Shown: positions 44,397 to 56,329, counted from the stretch's first letter. The stretch: 64,000 nucleotides of DNA from Mermis nigrescens (GCA_036768485.1 JAVLUZ010000145.1:777448-841447); one strand, 5' to 3'. Notes: generated by a model not told the origin, from the sequence alone. Made by a program: numbers and translations.

Positions 44397-47300
44397 ATGT
44401 CGTTTATGTCTCAACGGAAAATTCGTGATTCAAATTTTAGTAACATCGAAGTGCACGTATTAATTGAAAAGATTCGGGAAAACATTGACATTATTGAAAA
44501 TAAAAGAACTGATGGTGTTAATTTGAAAGCAAAAAAACAGCATGGTTATTGATAGCAGGAGAATTCGATTCAAACCCTGATTGCCGTTCGAGAAAAGTCG
44601 ATCAGTTAATTGCAAAATGGAAAGGTCTAAAGAAAGTAAGATTTTTATACGATTTTCATTGATGCATAAATTATGTGTGCTAATACAAAAAACATCAAAG
44701 ATACGTAAAACAACGCATTAAAAATAAAAAAATTCCATGTGCTTATTATTCATTGTTGTATATCATATCTACTTAAAACAACGAATTCAGGTACATTAAA
44801 AAAACTCGACGTAAGAAAGTGAGTAAGCTAAAAATAATTTGCAACAATAGCTCGCCTCTTCGCTATGCCTTGAACGTTATCATTAGCTCCAAGATTATCT
44901 TCATCGGCCAGTGCATCGTCATTAAAATCCTCGTCATCCTGAATATCACCAATTGACTGAGCAAAATTGTGCAAAACTGCACATGCTACGATTATGTTCC
45001 CACATCTTTTTGGCGAGTATCGTAATTTGTTCGATAGGCAAGGAAATCGTCGTTTTAAAATTCCATTTAGTCTTTCAATTACCATTCTAGTCGACGATTG
45101 AGCGTAATTATATCGACGTTCCGCGGCTGTCTGCGGATTAGCTAATGGAGTCAGCAGATATCTAGTGCATGGGTATCCGCGATCTCCCAAAATGTGATAC
45201 TTTGAAGGCATAGATTCGAGTTTTTCTTTCAATTTGGATTCTTGGAAAATCCTGGCATCGTGTGTACTACCCATCCAACTAGCCACAACATTCCTTATCT
45301 TTAAATCGGCGTCGCACATAAGCTGGACGTTTATTGAGAACCAGCCTTTCCGGTTACGGTACAACTCACTGTCATTACCTCCAGGACTGATAATTGGAAC
45401 GTGAGTACAGTCGATTGCTCCTATCACACCAGGAAATCGACGCTGCCGATAAAATCGATTTTGAAGTTGACTGAATTCATCTTCGGATGGGAATTTGATA
45501 AATTCGGGTCTCAAAGACGCAATCAGACGGATAACTTCATGCGTACATTTCGAAACAGCGCTTTGACTGAGACCATGTAAATCAGCTAGCTCCCTTTGAA
45601 AGCATCCGGTTGATAGCAAGCGAAGGGTCGTGAAAACCTGCCATTCAAATCATCTTTTTTATATACCTAAGCAACTAACAGTTTTGAAATTTTGATTAAA
45701 CTTTTGTGGGAAATATTTAGTCGATTAGGATACAAGATCTTGGAAGTTTGAAGGGTAGCCCCATGATTTTTCGATTTTCCAAAAGAATCGTAGAAGAGGT
45801 TTTGTTTTAAGCGTTTTTGATGATCTTTTAGCTCAAAAGTGTTAAATTTTAGGCTATTCCTATTTTTGACTGTAGTTTGCTCTATTTATTCGATTGTTTC
45901 AAATTTTTCCAAATTTTTCGTACGATCAGTCATGCATCTAATGGTCGTGATCATATATGTACAGCATGACCAATCTGGGGGTCAGCCGCTCTGGGGGTCA
46001 AGAATCGAGCTTTTCGGGCCGAATGACTGGTACAAACGCTAAAATAGCGTTAAAACTACATTTTTACACAGTTTTCGATCAATTTAAAGCACTTTTGAAG
46101 AAAAATTACAATTTTTAATCATTTTTTAACCTTCATTTTGCCACATTTTCTTGAGAAAATTCCCAGTTTTTCCATTTTGGGGGTCTTAGAGTCCAGACCA
46201 CACCTGGGCGTGGGGAGTTTGGGGGTATGCACCCCCAGAAACCAATGTTTTTTTCGCAATTTTTGGTGCCAATGGATAGTGCTCGATGAGAAACGTTGAA
46301 AAATGGTGTTTTTTCACGATACCATCATTTTTAAGGCCATTTTTTGACATTTGAAAAATCTTAAACGCACCCATGATTTAGGTGCTGCCCACGTATGGTC
46401 CAGCCCCCCAAAACCCCATGTCTGGTTCGCTCGCTTATTTTCTTACTTACTAAAATTAAAATACGAGATGTATGTTCCACATTTTGTTCCTATCATAAAA
46501 AGCTTGTGCAAACTATTTTGGTTATAAAAGGTTTTCAATTAAGGAAACCAAAGCTAAAGTGTGCGATTATCGCAAACAATTGAAAGCAACTGGTGGTGGT
46601 CCTCCGCCTGCTGAAATGCCTGATATTTACAAGACGATATTCGAGATGATTCCATCGCAGTTCGAGAGGATTGAGAATGAATTTGACGATGATGCGGATT
46701 TATTTGATCCCGGTGAGTTCCAGAATGAAAAATAGTAAATTACCTGGGGGAAATTAGGCTAAATAAAGGTCAAGCATTATTTTTACCGCAAAAGTGCTTG
46801 AAAATGATCAAATACTGTTGATTAACATAGTTTTTACGTTATTTTACAATTAAAACGAGTGTTAGCGGCCGTATTTATTTATTGAATGACCCGCCAGACC
46901 GGAGTGACCACCATATGCCGGCCATGCTGTGCATTTTGGTTACGTCCAATCCTTTACCTCCTTGCGTAATAAATGCAAGCTAGAATGGCACAATTAGACA
47001 TTTACCCGAGCAAATTTTATGATTTATATTACTTTGACAGATAAAAATTATTTACGCTCATATTTAATAAAAAATATTTGCTTAAAGCTAAAGAATATAT
47101 AAAGAAATGTTGGAAATAAAATATATATGATAAGCAAACTAGAGATATGAAAGCATTATTATAAAACATAAAAATTAACTTCAAATTGAATGAAATATGT
47201 AAAATACGCAAAATATAAAATCTCTACGCGAGTGAGAAGATTTCATAGCTTAGTTTCAAAAACACGATTTAACATTATATAATCTCGCGATCAAGCTCGT

Positions 47301-47682
47301 GCATTGTAAAAATAAATTATTTCTCATTTCGCTGGACTGATTTTATTGATTTTTTAAAGCAGATGTCACTCAGAACGTTGAAGCAACTCCAGAACAATTA
47401 GAAGACGAAACTCCTGAGTCCACTGTAGAAAACTTTGAAACTTCTACGCCCTACGAAGATCGATTATTCAAGAAACGACGAGCTATCGACAACGCACAAA
47501 TCAGTGTAAAAAAGCGCGAATTTACCGAAAAAGAGACGCTTATCGATCTGAAGAAGCAGCATATGATCCAAGAACATGATCTGAAGATGGAAGCTATTAG
47601 AGAAGAAATTAGAGCGTCGAAGGCCAAAGCCGATTATTACCTGAATATGAACGCAGTTTTGCCTATCAATGTTTCCAGGTAA
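44397..47682 (+). pseudogene. Harbinger Myb/SANT-like DNA-binding gene, one frameshift
   Basis: Three exons: 44397-44635, 46544-46712, 47363-47682, with GT-AG introns. Exon 1 reads SNFSNIEVHVLIEKIREN, then NKRTDGVNLKAKKQ, then, one frame on, WLLIAGEFDSNPDCRSRKVD and AKWKGLKK: a Myb/SANT-like (Naif1-type) domain with the three conserved tryptophan-like sites. Exon 2 starts ETKAKVCDYRKQLKATGGG, which continues the domain. Exon 3 is acidic, then KKQHMIQEHDLKMEAI, a coiled-coil-like tail. The shift is in an A run near 44532-44538. Exon 1 is 239 nt, but 240 are needed to splice in phase, so one A is missing. In Harbinger elements this partner binds the ends and carries the transposase into the nucleus. 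It shares its introns with the transposase in antisense. Confidence 0.8.
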
Positions 47683-48575
47683 TATCAGGTCGGATGACTC
47701 ATCAAAAGCCTTGAGGAACCTCAGCTAAATAAATTTTTTTCTTTTCCTCCAGATTTTTCTGCAGTTAGAGAAAAATGATGTATGTCATCCATACTGTAAC
47801 TTTTCTGATACTTTATTTGACTTACGAAACTTTTCTGACATAAAATCGAGAAAAAATAAAAGCAAAATGAGGTGTGCATGAGCAAATTTTTTTAAACAGA
47901 CTCCTATTTCATTTTATTTTTGAAGATGGGGCTGGCAAACGTGTGCAAGTTGGCTGCGAGTACGTCTAGCACACAATGTAAATGATAAAAATTGAGAAAC
48001 TGACAAAAAAACTTGTCAATAATCTTAAAAAAAGGTAATAAGTGTAAAAATTGAGCTTCGTACATACATAAATGCATTTCAGTGTTACCAGTTACACGAA
48101 ATTTGAATTTTCAAAGAATTAATGAATTTCAAACGCATTCAGAATGTCAAGCTCAGCTTCAGCCCCACCGAATTTCCATCATATGCACCAGACGAGCATT
48201 AGTGACTACACATTATTGAATCAAAACAATGCCGCTGGTTCGACGAATTCGATTTATTTATGAATGTATTCGACTATTGTTTTTGTCAGTCATTCATAAT
48301 TCTAGAAATGCAAAAGTAAAAATGGTTTATCTTACTTGTGTTTCTGGGCTAAGTGACTGGTGACGCATAGTTGTCCGATTGATACATGGGCTTAATCGAT
48401 CAATCAACATCCTCACAGTTGCTTTTTGAAAACGATAACGAATAACAAAATCCTGATCCGTGTAAATTTCGAAAGGATTTTTTCGTGATATAGTTGTAAC
48501 ACTTCCGACGATCTCTTCTTCATTTTCAGAATCAGTTAAATGATTTAAAAAATTTATAACGTCCATCTTTTGCAT
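44828..48575 (-). CDS. Harbinger (HARBI1-like) transposase, two exons, intact
   Basis: Exon 1 is 48575-48336 and exon 2 is 45637-44828. The intron starts GTAAG and ends at ..GGCAG, in phase 0. The product is 349 residues, the usual HARBI1 length. The start is the ATG at 48575 (MQKMDVINF), not an upstream TTG. Residues 1-80 carry NPFEIYTDQDFVIRYRFQKA and SLSPETQ. Then comes a helix-turn-helix-like ELADLHGLSQSAVSK. The DDE_Tnp_4 core has D156 in GAIDCTHVPI, D232 in HILGDRGYP and E268 in MVIERLNGILKRRF. These form the metal-binding triad that cuts DNA at the TIRs. No stop or shift is seen, so it could still be active. The exon-exon join rests on the GT-AG signals and continuous homology. Confidence 0.88.
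46199..46397 (-). mobile_element. R1 MITE inside the Harbinger introns
   Basis: Starts CACACCTGGGCGTGG and ends GCTGCCCACGTATG. Flanks GTCCAGAC (46191-46198) and GTCCAGCC (46398-46405) match at 7 of 8. It sits in the intron shared by both Harbinger genes and does not touch an exon. Confidence 0.88.
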
Positions 48576-48878
48576 CCGACTCAAAGCAATTGATCGTTAT
48601 TTCTCCGTTTATACCTACTCAGACCAGATATAAAATGGCGGAATAAAAGTGGCCGTTTTTATTCTCGAGATAATTTATTCCGTCTTTTGTCATACCATTT
48701 ATTTTTATTCCGAGGTTAGCGCCTGCAACGGCGCTATTCCGCGTTCTGTCATACCAACTTTATTCCTGGAATATCTCTGTTTATTCCGCTTCCTGTGATA
48801 CCGAAATATTTTATTCCGCCCTCTTATCCCACTGTTTATTCCTGGAATAGCACTATTCCGCGTTCTGTCATACGGCCC

Positions 48879-48978
48879 NNNNNNNNNNNNNNNNNNNNNN
48901 NNNNNNNNNNNNNNNNNNNNNNNNNNNNNNNNNNNNNNNNNNNNNNNNNNNNNNNNNNNNNNNNNNNNNNNNNNNNNN
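48879..48978. other. Assembly gap of 100 N
   Basis: The gap abuts the right end of the Harbinger element on one side and the left end of an R2 element on the other. Its true length is unknown, and missing virus-like sequence may lie here. Confidence 0.95.
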
Positions 48979-49742
48979 ACTAGCAAAGAAAAATGCTCCG
49001 ATGGAACAAAAAAGATGAATATACTCGGAATTGTGGATTATTATGGATGTAAAAGGAGGGGACTAGGAAAAATCTACCTAAAGTCGGAAAATCTGCTAAA
49101 AATCACACTTTCTCTAAGCAACGCAAAAAATCGATGTATATTCTGCGGCCAACAGATTAAAATAAATATACAACCATAACAATGATTGAAACAGCAGCAC
49201 GTTAGCTATGCAGTAGCTATGGGAAATGATATTAAGTAAACTAATAGTCTTCCAAGCCAATTGAATGAAATAGCAAACATCGAAGACAATTGAAGACATG
49301 GTTGGTTAAAAACAGTAGGAAACACGTAAGTTGACTTGAAACAGACTTAATGTAGATACACTAGCATGCCCGAAACGATTGTGTGCACTAATCAATCGGC
49401 TCCTGCTTTGCTTGCTATAATGCTCATAAAACAAAGCAACTTTAAATACAATACCTCTTAGTTTTATATCAATCAGGTGCCAGCAATTTAAAAAAGTAAC
49501 CTTGATAGATTTCGTTTATACACTCTTATCTGAAACTTCGAACATTATTTAAAAAAGACACTTTTTTAGAGGCCGCAGAATATACATCGATTTTTTGCGT
49601 TGCTTAGAGAAAGTGTGATTTTTAGCAGATTTTCCGACTTTAGGTAGATTTTTTCCTAGTCCCCTCCTTTTACATCCATAATAATCCACAATTCCGAGTA
49701 TATTCATCTTTTTTGTTCCATCGGAGCATTTTTCTTTGCTAG
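48979..49742 (+). mobile_element. R2 element, complete on the right
   Basis: Starts CTAGCAAAGAAAAATGCTCC directly after the gap and ends in the inverted match CTTTGCTAG at 49742 followed by TA. The loop 'gcagcacgttagctatgcag' is shared with 18999-19784. The L repeat follows at once. Confidence 0.75.
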
Positions 49743-52700
49743 TACACTACTTTTAATTAGCGTGATTTCAGTACATCAGTCAGTAAACACAATCAGTAAC
49801 ATGCCACAATAATGACAACAGTCCAAGAACGCGGAAAACAATATTGTTCTTAACATCAGCATTATCCTTTTTAAACAAGACAACCTTATTGACACCATCC
49901 ATTTTCAAATTAAAACTGCATTAAGTTATTTCTTCTTAATGTGCAGTTCACTTATAATCAAGCACAAAAATTTAACCAACGAATTCACATTGCAAATCCT
50001 CACTCAATCAATACACAAGCACAATGTGTTGTGACTTTTGAAATTAAAAACACCCAATTTTCAATTTTCAAATTGAAAATTGGATCAATTTTCAAATTGA
50101 AAATTGGGTCAATTTTCAAATTGAAAATTGGGTCAATTTTCAAATTGAAAATTGGGTGTTTGAATTTGCGATGAAGAAAATAATCAAAAGATAGTCACTT
50201 GGTTTATTTAAGCCGAGTAATAAAATAACGACCGTCCACCAATTCCAAACTAAACGCGACTAATCTGATCACTATGAAAAAGTTTTGAAAAATGAGCTTG
50301 CTAAGCGAGAGTTGTAAACCAAGAGAAACTTAAAGTTAAAACCTACCATTAAATTATGAGAGAATTATAAAAGATTTTAAACTTCAAGAAAATGGAAAAG
50401 GCGGGATGTTGGTAAATTAGAAGGCAAAGATTTTCGGCAAAAATTCAAAAACTTCACGCAAATATCAAATGTAAGGAACACTAACGCTTTGATTTGGTAG
50501 TAAAATAAATTTGTAGTATAGACTACATATTAACAACAAATGAATAGTGCAAACTTTACACAACTACTAGGTGTAGAGAATACTAACAGTTTACGGCTTA
50601 TTAATGTACATGATTACAATAAAGCTGCATATCTTTGTCGACTTCTGTGCACAGTAGTGTGATTGCTGGTTCATTTTAAACCACTTTTGCAGGCAATTTA
50701 CATCAATTAAACGATAGCTCTCCATGTGCAAGATTTTGTGAAACATATTATAAACACGGCTAAGAAATATTTAACTTTAATGCAACCCATTTAAGACAAA
50801 ATTACATCTCTTCAATGATCTAAGGACACTTGAACATAATTTTTAAATCACTTTAGATTACTTTTGAGGGTAAACAAACTCACTTAATTGATGTCTCACA
50901 TATGAATCCTTGAAAATTTCTTGACTTCAGTTACAAAGTCTCTGCAAGTCTATCGAATTAGGGTTAACACGTAACGTAAACTTTACACAAACACATAGCG
51001 TAAAGAATATTTTAGTCGGATTCGTAATTTTGATATTGCTCCGATATTTCTTTCAACATTTATGGAAAAATGAGTCTTCATAATGTTTTAAAGGCAATAA
51101 ACATTAGGTTTAAACCACTTTGCAATACTGCTGAGTGTAAGCAAGCGCGCCCAATTGACGTATATATTTCATTCCCTGTAAATTTTTATATCTCAGGAAA
51201 AAATTTCGATTTTTGCAATGCTCTAGAACAAAGGCTAACATGCAGTAAAAAAATTACTCGGATATTATGATCAACATTCATGAAAAAATTATGTCTCTAC
51301 AATGGTCTGAGGACATATAAACAATGAATGTAAACTACTTTACATCACTGTTGGATGTAAACAAACGCGCCTACGTGACGTCTCACATTTGATCCTTTGA
51401 AAACTTCTAGGCTCCAAGAAAAAATTAGGTTTCAGGAATGCTCAAAAACGAAGATAAATATATATGTAGTGTAAACTTCATAGTAAACACCTAGTGTAAA
51501 GAAGATTTTAGTCAGATTCGTAATTTTGATATTGTTCCGATATTACGATTAATATTTATGAAAAAATTAAGTCTACATAATGTTCTATGGGCAAACTAAC
51601 AATTGGTGTAAACTACTTTACAACACCGTAGAGTGTAAACATATGCGCCAGACTGGCATATCAGATTTGATTCCTGGTCCATTTATAGACTTGATAAACG
51701 TGTCCCTGACTCGTAACCGGAGAAGCAGGCAGAAAAAACAAGACAGAAACGCATTTAAAAACTCCAAATTTTTGACTTTACACTCGCTAAATATTAATGT
51801 ATAGACAATTTGCTTTGACATGCACCCGATATAAAGCACTTTATTTTTATTCTATTAGACTTATCCCGACTTCTGGACGGAGAAAGTGGCGAACAAAAAA
51901 CGCAACAAAAACGTATTTTCCATCATTTAGAACACTGTAAACTTTAAAAAATCCGAACCGAACTCCCCATTGAGTTTAAAGAAATTCGGTTTGATACAAT
52001 TTGTAGCTTTTAAATCGTAGTACATTCCTGTGTGCCAAAATTCTGTTGCAAAAATTATTTGGCATGATTTATCAATCAAACTTCGGAAAAAACGTGTTTT
52101 TTAGCCCATTTTTTACCTCTGATTTCGAACTTTACACCCCCATAAATAACTCAATATTGCGTTTTTTTAAATGTGGTTTGCTGCGATGTTTAGCCCCTGT
52201 GAGGCACTTTATTAATGCTGTCTTCGATTTGCACTGACTCATAAGCGGAAAAATTTGGCAGAGAAATCTTAGTTAAAATCCATTTTTTACACCATCCACT
52301 AGAGTGTAAACTTTAAACCCCAGGATCTAACTCACCATAGAGCATAGAAAACTTTTCTTATATGCAGAATGTAGCCCTTGATCCGCTCTACATTTCTGTC
52401 AGAAAACATTTCAAAAACCTCATAACCGGAGTTAGTATCGGACATAAGAAGGTTGAAAACTCGACCAAAAAGTGCTTTTTCACCCCCAGATTTTTCGCAC
52501 TCTTTACACTGCCGTTCGATAAATAATGCGAATTTCAAAAAACAAAAAAAGTGTCATCTGTAGAATTTATCCCTCTATTATCCTATTCTGCTCCAATCCT
52601 TCGAGTCATCAATACTCAGTTGTCCACATGCCGCAGTAAAAAGGTCCCAATATTTGTCCTATGTTATAACGTTACACAAAAACTTTACACCTTCTTTACA

Positions 52701-52860
52701 CAGTCAATTTTGAGTTTCAAGAAAAACAAAAAAACTTGGGCAGCGAATTTTTTATTATCTTTCTTTTAAAAAAACCGCACCTTCCAGAAGTGTCCCGTTA
52801 TAGCTGTAGGGGGGTGCCCAGGTGTTGGGGGTACCCAAGTATATTATAGATACGCGCTAA
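49743..52860 (+). repeat. L repeat block, copy 3 (longest)
   Basis: Same order as copies 1 and 2. The GTGTAAA/TTTACAC-bearing blocks are clear, for example near 50553, 50973, 51336, 51466, 51610 and 51634. Intervening phrases include 'gattcgtaattttgatatt' and 'atgaaaaaat'. The block ends at 'gcgctgccacc'. The Ty3-type fragment begins right after it and lacks its 5' half, so L marks the break. No conserved frame. Confidence 0.7.
50052..50158. repeat. 24-bp palindromic minisatellite
   Basis: A unit of 24 bases containing the perfect palindrome AATTTTCAAATTTGAAAATT-like core (AATTTTCAAATTGAAAATT) repeats about four times, separated by 'gggtc' or 'ggatc'. The outer flanks 'aacacccaat' and 'attgggtgtt' are also inverted. 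Each unit can fold into a hairpin. The array happens to be open in frame as IGSIFKLK, which I regard as chance. Confidence 0.85.
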
Positions 52861-52904
52861 CGCGCTGCCACCTATGATGATGTTACAGACACCGGATCGG
52901 TTGT

Positions 52905-55834
52905 CGCGAGCAACCTCATATTAAACACAATTAATGTGCGTTTTGGTCGTTGGTGTAAACGACCCGTGTAGATACCATCTACAAACATTCTAGAAGAGAA
53001 TCTATGCAAAAGATTATAAATGAAATGCTTGCAGACAAAATTATTCGACCTACAACCAGCCCATGGGCAAGTCCACTATTTCTCATAGGAAAAAAGGACG
53101 GTTCCCTTAGTCCCATCGTCGATTATCGACGGTTAAATGATGTAACTAAAACGCAAGTTTATCCTCTTCCACAATTAGACGATTATTTCGACACCTTAGG
53201 CAATGCTGCATATTTTAGCACGTTAGATTTCAAAATCTGGTTATTGGCAAATTCCTCTTGATGATAAATCTCGTGAAAAAACCGCATTTATATGCCCTGT
53301 TGGCCACTATGAATTTGAAGTTTTACCTTTGGTTTAAAAATGCGCCCGCAGATTTCCAAAGACTAATGGAGCTCGTGCTCGCAGGTCCAAATTGGGAAAT
53401 CTTGTCTTGTTTACATCGATGACATAATTATTTTTTCACGCACTTTTAAAGAACATTTAAAGATCTTGAAAATGTCTTTACTGCTCTAAAAAACACAAAA
53501 TTACGCGTAAAGCCTGATAAATGCCATCTTGCTCATGCCGAAGTAAAATTCTGGCCACAATATAAGTGCAAGGGGCATCACTCCTGATATGTCCAAAGTC
53601 GCAGATTTAATCTCGTTTCCCCGTACCAAAAACCGTCAAATCTTTTGCAGAAATTCCTTGGCTTAGTCCAATTATTTAAAAAATTTGTTAAAGATCTTGC
53701 TAAAATCGCTAAACCATTATTCCATCTTCTTTCAAAGATGTCGAATTTTGCTGGAAGGCCAAACACCAAACTGCATTTGAGCTTCTGAAAAAAGCATTTA
53801 CATCTCCACCTATTTTGCAACTACCAAAATTCGACAATGAGCACCAATTTATTTTAACAACTGACGCAAGCAATTATGCATTAGGTGCTATTTTGACCCA
53901 AAAACACTTACCATCTAAAAAGTCGTTTTATTCTTTCGCTACGCCATCGTGTGCTTAATTCCGCCAAATGTAACTATGCTACTGGAAAAGGAAGCTTTAG
54001 CGGTAGTGTGGGCCATCAAGCATTATCGACACTATCTTTACGGTAAAAAATTCATTGTCAAAACTGATCATCAAGCACTAACTTGGTTGTAAACGTTAAA
54101 GACCCATTGAGTCGTTTACGTCATGGGGTCTTAAAATTACAAGAATATGAATATGATATTGTTTACGTTCCTGGTGCTTATAACTGCGCAGCTGATCTTT
54201 CTTCACGACACCCTAAATACGATCATGCAGAGCACAAATATAAACTCGAGCGCAAAAATATTGTTAACATCGCAAATTTAGAATCGGAAGACTCTGAATC
54301 AGATGATGAATCGGTTCCACCTGACCAATCGCGTGATAAAGCGCCTGATGCACCAAGTAATCATCCTAACAGCGCAAAATAATAATTCTACTGCGACAAT
54401 CGACCCTATCAATCATAAACCACCTACATTTTGCGAACGCATGCTGCTTACTGATGCTGAGAAAGCCGAAATGCTAACACCTGCGCGCTTACTCTGCAGA
54501 GCAATGTGCTGATGACGAATTACATAAAATTCGCATTGGCGTTGAATGACTTAACAACGAAAAAATATCGTGAAGAATTTTTTCTCGTAAACAATGTACT
54601 TTTTTGTAGATTTCAACCTAAACGTTCACCAACTGTCATTCACCAAATAGTTATACCCAAATCTCTGCGTCGCTTTATATTAATCAAATTTCATGACTCT
54701 ATATTCGGAGCTCATTTTTCATTGCGCAAAATCTTGCCTGCCATTCAAATGCGTTATTGGTGGCCGCTACATGGAAAATGATGTGTGATCACAAGTGGTG
54801 TCGGAATTGTGATGTGTGCTTACAACGTTAGTCGCATTAAATTCCACATCTGTTCCATTGCAACCAATCAAAGTATCCACACCTTTTGAACTTATTGCGT
54901 GTGATTGTTTGCATATGCTGCGATCCCCCCGGAAATGATCAAATTGTAGTTTTTATGGATTATTTTAACAAATATGTGGAAGCCTTTGCTGTTTCTGACA
55001 TAAAAGCAACAACAATTGCAAATTTGTTATTAAGAGAAACGTCCCACGTTATGGAGTTCCCAAAAATTTTTGACAGATCAGGGTTCAAATTTTACATCTA
55101 CCCTAATTTCGGAAGTCTGTAAACTATTAAACGTTCAAAAAATATTTACAACCCCATATCACCCCCCAGTGTGATGGGTTAGTGGAACGCTACAATCGCA
55201 CATTAATTGATGGATTGTCCAAGCTGAGCGCGCGATCCCAGTATGATTGGGAGCAATTCTTACCATTCGCTTATTTGCATATCGTGCGACTCCACAATCA
55301 TCAACTAATATATCACCTTATGAAATGCTATATGGTTGCTAACCAGCATTTCCCCTAGACACTCTACTCATAAATGACTTTGTGACGAATCCGAATTTAC
55401 CATCTGTTGCGGAAAAATATGTTATTGACTTTTTAAAGTTGACTTTACAAGATCTACACGAAATCGCATCTGAAAATTTAGCTCTAGAAGAAAGATAAGC
55501 AGCAAAAATCTCAATACGATAAATCCGTAACTCAAACAAATTTTTCTCTCTCGGATATTGTTTACCTCAATAATACTTCAGTAATTCAACCTGAAATAGG
55601 TAAACTATCACCAAAATGTGTTGGTGTGTACCGAATTATTGACTTACCTACTCCTGAAACTGCTAAAATCGCTTATGTCTATAATCCTCTAATCACTCAT
55701 CTTGTTCACCGGAATAGACTTTTGCCTGAGCCCAAACTACCTTACTCAGATTTAATTGTTGAAAAGCACGCGTATGTCCCTGGCGATTTTGTGTTGGTAA
55801 ATTACCACATTGCCCTCTTGCCCCGGCAGTAATA
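52905..55834 (+). pseudogene. Ty3/gypsy-type pol (RT, RNase H, integrase), decayed
   Basis: Domains in order with frameshifts between them. Reverse transcriptase: MLADKIIRPTTSPWASPLFL (from about 53010), DYRRLND, then YIDD at 53412-53423. RNase H: TTDASNYALGAILTQ near 53850, [10 protein letters not shown] near 54060 and VYVPGAYNCAADLSSRHP near 54165. Integrase: HDSIFGAHFSLRKILPAIQM near 54690, CRNCDVC, FMDYFNKYVEAFAV near 54955, CDGLVERYNRTL near 55180 (catalytic D-E region). A GPY/F-like end, YRIIDLP and HRNRLLPEPK, follows. More than ten shifts and stops. The gag gene and 5' LTR are missing: sequence before about 52905 is L repeat. The order RT-RNase H-integrase defines Ty3/gypsy. Intact YIDD does not rescue it. 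Confidence 0.9.
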
Positions 55835-55936
55835 ATAAGTTTTGAGGACTTACCGGCAGGAGCAAAAGCTAAGGACTGCGCGTCAGTACGTTTACTAAAT
55901 GGTTCTAAAACAGCACATGCCGTACCATTATCTAAT

Positions 55937-56096
55937 GTTTTCCCTTTGCAGACCCATGGCTGCTGAAGGTACCCTGGGCAAGGAGGCATTGCTGGCAGCA
56001 GCTGGTCGCCGATTCAAATTTGAGGGGCGCGATCCCGCATCCCTAGATGAGTTTTGTTCGGCTTTGACTGGATATGGCTTTGGAGCGGGGGGTTGA
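55937..56096 (+). CDS. Start of extra open region after pol, with splice-like acceptor
   Basis: The sequence 'tttccctttgcag' (to 55951) is a strong 3' splice acceptor, and the ATG at 55956 has a favourable context (ACCCATGG). The product starts MAAEGTLGKEALLAAAGRRF and is open for 46 codons before a TGA. In insect gypsy elements the third gene is read from a spliced mRNA and usually encodes an envelope protein. Here there is no signal peptide and no membrane segment, so it does not look like envelope. Confidence 0.4.
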
Positions 56097-56329
56097 TTTC
56101 CCAGACCCGCTGCCACAGAATGATGACCAGCATGTCAGCGGTCTAGACTCACTAAGCGCAAAAATGATAGAGTATAAAACATCACATGAGGCAAAATCAT
56201 TGTAGACGTATAAATGACCAAGAGCTCTGGTGGGAGAACAGTCTTGGTAGATTCCCTTTTGGCTACCTCTTCGCGTGCCAAAGAAGAGACTTCTACCGAC
56301 TGTATTAATCACCAACGACCAGCAGTCTT

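Larger units (their letters stand above)
44034..48878. mobile_element. Complete Harbinger transposon (4.8 kb)
   Basis: The left terminus GGGCCGTATGACAGAACGCG is preceded by TTA (44031-44033), the usual Harbinger target. The right terminus is its inverted copy and ends at 48878 next to the assembly gap, so the second TTA cannot be checked. Copies of a GGTATGACAGAACGCGGAAT-like motif recur inside both ends: left near 44178, right near 48672, 48736 and 48783. Two genes lie inside: a transposase on the minus strand and a Myb/SANT-like gene on the plus strand. An R1 MITE sits in an intron. It interrupts the virus-like gene at 43607-44033. Confidence 0.93.

Noticed and set aside
48705..48986. Open frames running through the gap
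   Set aside because: They only exist because N codons are not stops. No residue can be read there.
55693..55989. Minus-strand open frame of 98 codons opposite the end of pol
   Set aside because: It overlaps the plus-strand GPY/F-like end and splice acceptor of the retroelement and has no motif of its own.
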